From JAAYAN01 sp964437215 (lineage in GTDB: Bacteria; Bacteroidota; Ignavibacteria; Ignavibacteriales; Melioribacteraceae): DNA of 20,775 bases. Position 1 is the first letter of the stretch, and each line of letters starts with the position of its first letter. The DNA lies in assembly GCA_964437215.1 (NCBI GenBank), contig CAYTFZ010000043.1, positions 1 through 20,775 of the forward strand. The letters are read 5' to 3'. The position numbers and the translations under genes are program-made. Below, piece after piece: positions 1-5,599 of the stretch. The notes below the pieces were generated by a model. The model was not told the origin of the DNA and ran no database searches. It saw only the letters and a program-made list of their open reading frames with translations.

Positions 1-400
1 TTAAAACCTCTTTATCTTTTAATTGCCCGCACCAAAAGAACTGCCCGCCGCGGTAGTTTATTTATGTTATTATATATTTATAAAAATGGAGTAGGCTAAT
101 ATAGAAATATATTTGTAAAACACCGAATTATTTTTAATAATACGCATATATATATAATATTGTAAATGTATAGATATGCAATTGCTGCATATTTTAAGGT
201 TGCGTATATGACAATATTTTATTAAACGTTAGACTAAACTATAAGAATTAGTATAGTGCAAACCGTTCCGGCAGACCTCTTGAATTTTTTCACGCATTTA
301 ATATTGTTTTAGAACATTATAAAAATATTAGCCTGCCGGCATATTTCGATTGACTTTTACCTGCTTTATAAAATGAATTTAACTCTTCAAAAAAAGTGTT

Positions 401-447
401 TGTAGAGACGTTCTACTGAACGTGTAAAATGAACGTCACGAACTACA
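401..447. repeat. REP-like palindrome, imperfect copy
   Basis: GAGACGTTC (405-413), loop TACT, then GAACGT (418-423) repeats the element at 537-558, but the right arm breaks off early. An outer pairing is also possible: TGTAG plus GACGTTC on the left (401-413) with GAACGTC plus CTACA on the right (431-447). A further fragment, AGAGACGTTTATCAGTAAC, begins at 492. Short palindromes starting with GTAGAGACG are, from memory, common between genes in Bacteroidota and Cyanobacteria genomes. Confidence 0.5.
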
Positions 448-529
448 ATTTGTGATAGCATTTGGTTAATTTATTTTGCCTGAAATAAGAAAGAGACGTT
501 TATCAGTAACATTTGATTTGGAATGGCAT

Positions 530-562
530 AAAAAACGAGACGTTCTACTGAACGTCTCTACA
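530..562 (-). terminator. Palindromic repeat, probable terminator of the methyltransferase operon
   Basis: This is a perfect 9-bp inverted repeat: GAGACGTTC (537-545), loop TACT (546-549), GAACGTCTC (550-558). Read on the minus strand the hairpin is followed by G and a run of six T (530-535), the form of an intrinsic terminator. It lies about 80 bases beyond the stop of the UroD-family gene. The same palindrome occurs imperfectly at 401-447, so it looks like a mobile REP-type element that landed in a terminator position or was kept as one. Confidence 0.5.
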
Positions 563-642
563 GTGTAAAATTTTTCTGGTTTAGTTTTTAATGTCTGCTA
601 TTCAATTATTTAATGCTTTCGGGTATGCATTATTATTGTAAT

Positions 643-1674
643 TTATCCGCAGCTTTTAACAGCTTTAAGAAAAGCCTTTACATTTTCCGTGCTTACATTC
701 GGGGGCATTCCGCCGCCGCAGGACATAATTATCCGGCTTCTGTCTTCGAGAGAATCAATCAATTCTTTGGTTTTTTGTTCAACTTCTTCGGTTGTACCGG
801 CAGCTAAAACATCGCGCGGAGGCAGATTACCCAGCATTGTAATGCTATTCCCAGTAAGTGTTTTTAGTTCGTTAAGATGAACGTCAAAACCCATATTGAA
901 AAGATTGATACCCATTTCGGGCAGTATCGGCGCAGATACGCGGCAAGGTGCATCATTGTGCAAAAATTTAACGGATACATCTGCCGAATAAATTTCTTTA
1001 AAATAAGGAAGTCCGAATTCGCGGAATTCAGTTTCGCCTAGAAATCCGATAATATCATCGAGCATTAAAATTCCGTCAATTGTCGGAAAAGTCTTTCGCT
1101 GCAGCTCGTGCCATTCTTTCAAAAATTGCGTTATTTTTTTCATCAAAGTTTCAATTTTATCAGGCTGCATCATCATTGTTGTTAAAAGTTCGGTAGTGCC
1201 CATCAAATAGCTTGCAATATTAAGCGGGCCTCTTGAAACGGAAAACCTTATTTTGTGCCCGGCAGCTTCAATTTTTGGCTGGGCAAGTTTTAATCTGTTA
1301 AGCATAAATGGCAGCATCCCGTCTTGAGCAGGATCAGGCTGATGTAGTTCGTCAATATCGTCTGCCGAATTTACTACTTTGAATGCATACGGAAATTCAT
1401 TTTCGGGAAAACTGCATCTTGCGCCAAATGCCGAAGGTTCGGTGCACATTCCGTATTCCGACCAGAATCCCGGCAAAAACATAATTTCCGGAAATTCGTT
1501 TATCGCTTTAAGGTTTGCATCAAAAAAAATTTCATCGTTCGAAAAATAGTCGATTATATTTTTCCCGTACCAGTTAGGCAGCCAGGGGCAGTCTATTATA
1601 AATCCTATCGGCATTGGATTAAAAACTTCACCGTTAATTACTCTTTTAAGTATATCCCATTGTTTATCTGTCAT
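643..1674 (-). CDS. UroD-family (MtaA/CmuA-like) corrinoid methyltransferase
   Basis: This 343-residue protein has the uroporphyrinogen decarboxylase fold family signature used by corrinoid methyltransferases such as MtaA, MtbA and CmuA. Members move a methyl group between a methyl donor, a corrinoid protein and an acceptor, usually with a zinc ion. Visible landmarks are an LDDIIG segment (205-210), FLHND (237-241) and SCGGG (318-322). H239, D241 and C319 are candidate zinc ligands; MtaA-type enzymes have H-x-C plus a later Cys, so the second ligand here differs. The start has AAGAGGTAACTA in front and overlaps the previous gene by 11 bp. It is the last gene of an operon with a corrinoid protein, a homocysteine methyltransferase and an activation-domain protein, which argues against haem synthesis (HemE). 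The substrate is not readable from sequence. A methoxylated compound, perhaps 4-O-methylglucuronate, is an inference from context. Confidence 0.82.
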   Translation of the reverse strand: MTDKQWDILKRVINGEVFNPMPIGFIIDCPWLPNWYGKNIIDYFSNDEIFFDANLKAINEFPEIMFLPGFWSEYGMCTEPSAFGARCSFPENEFPYAFKVVNSADDIDELHQPDPAQDGMLPFMLNRLKLAQPKIEAAGHKIRFSVSRGPLNIASYLMGTTELLTTMMMQPDKIETLMKKITQFLKEWHELQRKTFPTIDGILMLDDIIGFLGETEFREFGLPYFKEIYSADVSVKFLHNDAPCRVSAPILPEMGINLFNMGFDVHLNELKTLTGNSITMLGNLPPRDVLAAGTTEEVEQKTKELIDSLEDRSRIIMSCGGGMPPNVSTENVKAFLKAVKSCG

Positions 1675-2225
1675 TAGTTACCTCTTTCTTGTTTAGTTCA
1701 ATTTGTCTCTTTTTTCTGTAAATACATTCTTTCATCAAGCAGGTATCGCACAAATAATCGTTCCAGGTTACTTCTTTGCCAACACCTATTATTCCGCTTA
1801 CGGATTTAATCGGATTCATCAATGCGGATTCGTTTAAAGAAATTCCGCAAAAGTTCGCGGGCAAAATAGAAAAAAGTTTATGCTGCTCGGAAACAGACCA
1901 ATTGCAATAACCGGGACTGTAACGATTTGTAATGTTCAAACCATCTTTTTTCATTTCATCTGAAATAAAGATATGAAGCATATCGGCAGCTTTTTCCGCC
2001 GCGGCAGATGCAACGGTATCAATTATAAATCCGAAAGCCGCGTCATTTTGTAATTCTTTCTTTGCCCATTTTTCCATTTTATCGCCAATTGTGCANNNNN
2101 NNNNNNNNNNNNNNNNNNNNNNNNNNNNNNNNNNNNNNNNNNNNNNNNNNNNNNNNNNNNNNNNNNNNNNNNNNNNNNNNNNNNNNNNNNNNNNNAGCTT
2201 TTACTTTTCGGGTGAATAAATTCAT
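1664..2225 (-). CDS. MetH activation-domain-like protein, interrupted by assembly gap
   Basis: The visible 143 C-terminal residues (1664-2095) match the AdoMet-binding reactivation domain of cobalamin-dependent methionine synthase, as a stand-alone protein. They show a TIGDKMEKWAK-type helix start, AxExAAD, RYSPGY (the RxxxGY AdoMet motif), LPANFCGISL, and MNPIKSVSG. Such proteins can reductively methylate a corrinoid that has fallen to cob(II)alamin. The tail carries C-x2-C-x4-C (CDTCLMKEC), absent from E. coli MetH. The frame is open right up to the N run, so the methionine at 2077 is not the real start. A fitting start lies beyond the gap: ATG at 2225-2223 overlaps the upstream stop as ATGA and opens MNLFTRKVKA into the gap. 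From 2225 to 1664 is 562 bp, not a multiple of three, so the true gap is not exactly 100 bases. Usual family length suggests roughly 65-70 codons are missing. Confidence 0.75.
2096..2195. other. Assembly gap (100 N)
   Basis: Exactly 100 N, a conventional placeholder for a scaffold join of unknown size. It falls inside the activation-domain gene. Flanking gene order and strand fit one continuous operon, so the join is plausible but not proven. Confidence 0.98.
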
Positions 2226-3109
2226 CGGTAACGGCTAACCTCTTTCACTATTGCTTTTATGTGACTGGGTGTAGTTCCGCAGCATCCGCCTATTATATTT
2301 GCTCCTGCATCAATCAGCTTAGAAATTTTAGGGGACATTTCTTCCGGCGTTTCAGGAAAAATTGTAATTCCGTCCGCATAAACCGGTCTACCGGCATTAG
2401 CATGAACAAGTATCGGAATATTTCCATCAGTTTTTCTTATTTTGGAAACTATTTCAACCATTTGGTCAAAACCGTTTCCGCAGTTTGCTCCTATAATATC
2501 TGCACCGGCACTAATAATTGCCGTTGTCATTTCTTCGGGAGAAATTCCCATCATCGTTTTAAAATCACCTGAAATTGTTTGTTCGAAAGTGAATGTACAA
2601 ACAACTTCAAGTCCGAAAATTTCCTTTGCCGCTTTTATCGCCAGAACCGCTTCGGAAAGATCGGACATTGTTTCAATACAGACTGCGTCAATACCGCCGT
2701 CGTACAAACCTTTTATCTGCACACGAAATCCTTCAAGAAGTTCCTCTTCCGAAACTTCTCCCATCATAAGCATTACTCCTGTAGGACCAACCGACCCTAA
2801 AACAAACTTATCAGTTCCGGCTGCTTCGCGCGATATTTCTGCCGCTGCTTTATTCAGCTCATAAGTTCTTTCGGCAAGCTCGTAATGTTTTAACTTTTGC
2901 GGACTTCCTCCGAAACTGTTTGTTAGTATTAAATCCGCGCCTGCATCTATATAGCTTTGCGCTACATTTAACACTTTTTCCCGGTTAGTAATATTCCAAA
3001 GCTCAGGGCACTCTCCGGGCTGTAATCCGGATTTATGCAGAAAAGTCCCCCAGGCTCCGTCGGAAACAAGTATTTTTTTTTCTTTTAAAGCTTTTACTAT
3101 CGATTTCAT
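2222..3109 (-). CDS. Homocysteine S-methyltransferase (MetH N-domain/BHMT type)
   Basis: A 295-residue zinc-dependent methyltransferase that transfers a methyl group to homocysteine, giving methionine. Family landmarks: LVSDGAWGT near the N-terminus, ADLILTNSFGGS (58-69), GSVGPTG (105-111), CIETMSD (144-150), VHANAGRP (235-242). The three zinc cysteines are C210 in GANCGNG and C276/C277 in GGCCGTTPSH. The length equals a single catalytic domain, with no folate, B12 or activation domains attached. The frame is open 40 codons further upstream, but that would overlap the previous gene. The chosen ATG at 3109 has AAAGGAATATCAA in front and starts 13 bp after that gene's stop. Its neighbours supply the corrinoid protein and activation domain, so together they look like a split methionine synthase or demethylase without a recognisable folate domain. 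The physiological methyl donor is uncertain. Confidence 0.87.
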   Translation of the reverse strand: MKSIVKALKEKKILVSDGAWGTFLHKSGLQPGECPELWNITNREKVLNVAQSYIDAGADLILTNSFGGSPQKLKHYELAERTYELNKAAAEISREAAGTDKFVLGSVGPTGVMLMMGEVSEEELLEGFRVQIKGLYDGGIDAVCIETMSDLSEAVLAIKAAKEIFGLEVVCTFTFEQTISGDFKTMMGISPEEMTTAIISAGADIIGANCGNGFDQMVEIVSKIRKTDGNIPILVHANAGRPVYADGITIFPETPEEMSPKISKLIDAGANIIGGCCGTTPSHIKAIVKEVSRYR

Positions 3110-3122
3110 TTGATATTCCTTT

Positions 3123-3794
3123 TCAGCTTGCTTTGTTAAATTTTGCAAGAAATTCAACTGCACTTTGCGGGTCGTGTGCGTAACCGTCAGCACCCATTTT
3201 TTCCGCAGTATCTTTTGTGAGTGGTGCACCGCCGACTAAAATTCTTATTCCGGGATATTGTTTTTTTATTTCCTGTACTGTTTTAGCCATACTATCCATT
3301 GTTGTTGTAAGCAATGCGCTCAAACCTACAATGCAATCAGGATTATTTTTAATTGTATCCAAAAATTTAACGGGCTTAACATCAACACCTAAATCGTGTA
3401 CTTCCCATCCGCTTCCTTCAACAACCATCGAAACAAGGTTTTTGCCTATATCGTGAAGGTCGCCAGCTACTGTTCCAATTACAAACTTGCCTTTGGCTTT
3501 AACGCTGCCCGTCTGAAAATATGGTTTTAGATGAGCCATCACAGCTTTCATTGCTTTTGCAGCCATCAAAAGTTCGGGAACAAACACTTCATTTCTGCTG
3601 AATTTTTCCCCTATTTTCAACATTCCTTTGTTGCAGCTTTCAAGAATATCTTCAGGATTCATTCCGCTTTCCAAAGCAATTTTTGTTAATTCATCACTTC
3701 CATCCTGTCCTCTTAAATCCGGCGGATATGGCGATACTTTATCAACTTTTCCTCTTTCAATGCAGTATTCAATTTTATCAAGTAATTCGCTCAT
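3123..3794 (-). CDS. Corrinoid (B12-binding) methyltransferase carrier protein
   Basis: This 223-residue protein is of the MtaC/MtbC/MttC and MetH B12-module type. A helical cap domain (about residues 1-90) is followed by a Rossmann-like B12-binding domain (about 100-220). The lower-ligand motif D-x-H-x2-G is present as GDLHDIGKNL, with D112, H114 and G117, so cobalamin should bind base-off/His-on. Other typical segments are VHDLGVDVKP, VGLSALLTTTM and ILVGGAPLT (185-193). It would shuttle the methyl group between the methyltransferases encoded just downstream. It is the first gene of the methyltransferase set, 91 bp after the stop of a GH43 gene on the same strand. That is short enough for read-through, yet room enough for its own promoter. 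The start has GTGAGGTTTTT in front. Confidence 0.92.
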   Translation of the reverse strand: MSELLDKIEYCIERGKVDKVSPYPPDLRGQDGSDELTKIALESGMNPEDILESCNKGMLKIGEKFSRNEVFVPELLMAAKAMKAVMAHLKPYFQTGSVKAKGKFVIGTVAGDLHDIGKNLVSMVVEGSGWEVHDLGVDVKPVKFLDTIKNNPDCIVGLSALLTTTMDSMAKTVQEIKKQYPGIRILVGGAPLTKDTAEKMGADGYAHDPQSAVEFLAKFNKAS

Positions 3795-3831
3795 AAAAAC
3801 CTCACAATAACATTTTTTCTTAACTTTGTTG

Positions 3832-3862
3832 AAAACACATTATCACTTTTTAAATACTCAAA
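3832..3862 (-). promoter_or_regulatory. Weak candidate promoter before the corrinoid protein gene
   Basis: On the minus strand TTTG (3862-3859) is followed after exactly 19 bases by TGTGTTTT (3839-3832). Bacteroidota promoters use TTTG, about 19 bases, then TAnnTTTG. The -33 element and spacing fit and the -7 element has two mismatches. If real, the methyltransferase genes could be expressed apart from the xylan operon. Confidence 0.2.
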
Positions 3863-3885
3863 TTGGCTGATATTTCTATTTTGCA

Positions 3886-5577
3886 TTATTTTTTCCTGTA
3901 AATTTCGTCATTTCCTGTATAGCTGAACCAATTAAAAACAGCTTTATTTTCGCTCGTTTTTCCAAGCGAAGTGCAGTACATCGCAAAAATTCCACCGCAA
4001 AAATCTCTTGGTATATCTGTGCTTATAAATTTCCCGTCTGCATCTTTCATCAAAACTTTCCAATCTTCGTTTCCTGCTTTGTAAGAAAAAGTATATTTAT
4101 CCTCGTCGGCATCAATCTTAAACTGCACTTCGTCAGCATCTTTTTTCTCTCCGATTTTTTCTGATGCAATAAGTTCAATATCGTTTTCTGCATCCGGATT
4201 GGATTTATAAAGCTGGATAACCGAATTGCCGGCTTCAACAGATTTGCACATATAATAAAAATGATCCTCATTTTGAAATGCAAGCAATCCGGCCTTCTCA
4301 TTTTCTGCTTCCGGTTTAAATTCCATTGATGCAGATGCTGTTCCTATTGCATGCTGCTGCCTTCTTGCAATAAGACTTGGATTTGATAAGCCCGAACAGG
4401 TTTCAGGTCTTAATTTAATCTTTAACTTGCCTTCTTCAAGATCAAACCATTTCTCTTTGGGCGTTCTTAAAAATATCCAATCAGGATTTAATGTTGAATT
4501 ATTAAATTCGTCAGTTAAACTGAAGTTTCCGCTGTAATAATTTGGTTCGTCGCTTGCTAAATCAGGAAACGGATGCGTATAAAAATGCTGAACTTCTTCA
4601 AAATCAGGATTTATAATCGGCCAGCCGTTTTTCCATTTTACCGGAGTCATAAAAGTTTCGCGTCCGGTGTTGTAAAATCCGTCTTCGTAAGGTTTATATG
4701 GTCTGCATCCTAAAAATACTGCCCACCAATCTCCGTTTTGAGTTTGAATTAAATCCGCGTGACCTGTTGATGTTATTGCATTTTTTCTAGCCGGATCTAA
4801 ATGTCTTTGGGTTAATATCGGATTATTTTCATAAGCAGTATAAGGACCCATTATGCTTGTGCTTCTGAAAATTACTTCCGAATGATCTTCTGCTGTTCCG
4901 CCTTCGGCAGCCATAAGATAATACCATTTATCAATTTTATAAATATGCGGACCTTCAATCCAAATCGGTTTTTTCGAAAAATCTACACCGCCGTTAACAA
5001 TTACTTTGTTATCGCTTATAACTTTTAAATGCTCAGCATCAAATTCGTTAATTCTTATTGTCCTGTGCCCTTCGTACAATGGTTTATCATCCGGAGCAAC
5101 GCTGTTATAAACAATATACGATTTGCCGTCTGCATCAAAAATCAATGAAGGATCAATTCCGTTAACTTCCGGCAAATATACAGGATTTGACCAGGGTCCG
5201 GCAGGATTTTTTGCTGTAACTACAAAATTCCCCTTACCGCTTGTGTTTGTGCAGGTTACGTAAAATAATCCTTCGTGGTAATGGATAGCCGGTGCATATA
5301 AACCGCCTGAGGTTATTGCTCCTTCTAAGTCAAGCTGCTCAGGTCTGTCGAGAATATGCCCGATAAGTTTCCAGTTAACAAGATTCTTACTGTGAAATAT
5401 GGGAATACCCGGGAAATATGCGAATGTTGAATTTACAAGGTAATAATCGTCTCCAACTTTGCAAACACTTGGATCGGGATAAAAACCTGACATTACCGGA
5501 TTTGTGTACGTCCGTTTTTGCGATGAACAATTAACATTTAATAGTAATATCATAAATAAACCAATAATTATTTTCAT
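3886..5577 (-). CDS. Exported GH43 beta-xylosidase/arabinofuranosidase
   Basis: A 563-residue family 43 glycoside hydrolase, expected to cut xylose or arabinose from xylo-oligosaccharides. A short hydrophobic signal (3-13) runs to C17 in LNVNC, a poor but possible lipobox, so the enzyme is exported and may be a lipoprotein. The five-bladed propeller begins with NPVMSGFYPDPS. The three family acids are readable: base D35 (YPDPS), pKa-modulator D142 (GIDPSL) and acid E208 (WIEGPH). TSTGHADLIQTQNGDWW is typical of GH43 beta-xylosidases. The C-terminal part (about 350-563) is the concanavalin-like domain usual in this group. The gene is the third of an operon, 22 bp after the GH115 gene. Substrate choice between xylose and arabinose cannot be settled by eye; the context favours xylan. 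Confidence 0.9.
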   Translation of the reverse strand: MKIIIGLFMILLLNVNCSSQKRTYTNPVMSGFYPDPSVCKVGDDYYLVNSTFAYFPGIPIFHSKNLVNWKLIGHILDRPEQLDLEGAITSGGLYAPAIHYHEGLFYVTCTNTSGKGNFVVTAKNPAGPWSNPVYLPEVNGIDPSLIFDADGKSYIVYNSVAPDDKPLYEGHRTIRINEFDAEHLKVISDNKVIVNGGVDFSKKPIWIEGPHIYKIDKWYYLMAAEGGTAEDHSEVIFRSTSIMGPYTAYENNPILTQRHLDPARKNAITSTGHADLIQTQNGDWWAVFLGCRPYKPYEDGFYNTGRETFMTPVKWKNGWPIINPDFEEVQHFYTHPFPDLASDEPNYYSGNFSLTDEFNNSTLNPDWIFLRTPKEKWFDLEEGKLKIKLRPETCSGLSNPSLIARRQQHAIGTASASMEFKPEAENEKAGLLAFQNEDHFYYMCKSVEAGNSVIQLYKSNPDAENDIELIASEKIGEKKDADEVQFKIDADEDKYTFSYKAGNEDWKVLMKDADGKFISTDIPRDFCGGIFAMYCTSLGKTSENKAVFNWFSYTGNDEIYRKK

Positions 5578-5599
5578 AAAAACTCCAGATTAAATATTA

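Larger units (their letters stand above)
1..612. other. Intergenic stretch without a gene
   Basis: No credible coding region is visible on either strand. The left half is very AT-rich. Positions 400-562 carry copies of a short palindromic repeat, listed separately. On the minus strand, positions 7-13 read AAAGAGG close to the window edge, which would suit a ribosome binding site for a minus-strand gene starting just outside the window. That cannot be confirmed here. Confidence 0.6.

Noticed and set aside
268..340. Inverted pair CCGGCAG and CTGCCGG in the left intergenic region
   Set aside because: The arms are only seven bases and about 60 bases apart, with no T-run, so chance pairing is likely.
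643..1674. Uroporphyrinogen decarboxylase (HemE) of haem synthesis
   Set aside because: The neighbours are corrinoid methyltransferase genes and the sequence shows the zinc-type Cys and His positions of methyltransferase members.
2261..2864. Plus-strand frames within the homocysteine methyltransferase gene
   Set aside because: They are antisense to a clear family gene and have no recognisable features.
2222..3229. Longer homocysteine methyltransferase beginning at 3229
   Set aside because: The extra 40 residues overlap the corrinoid protein gene and do not resemble the family. The ATG at 3109 has a good ribosome site and leads straight into the family domain.
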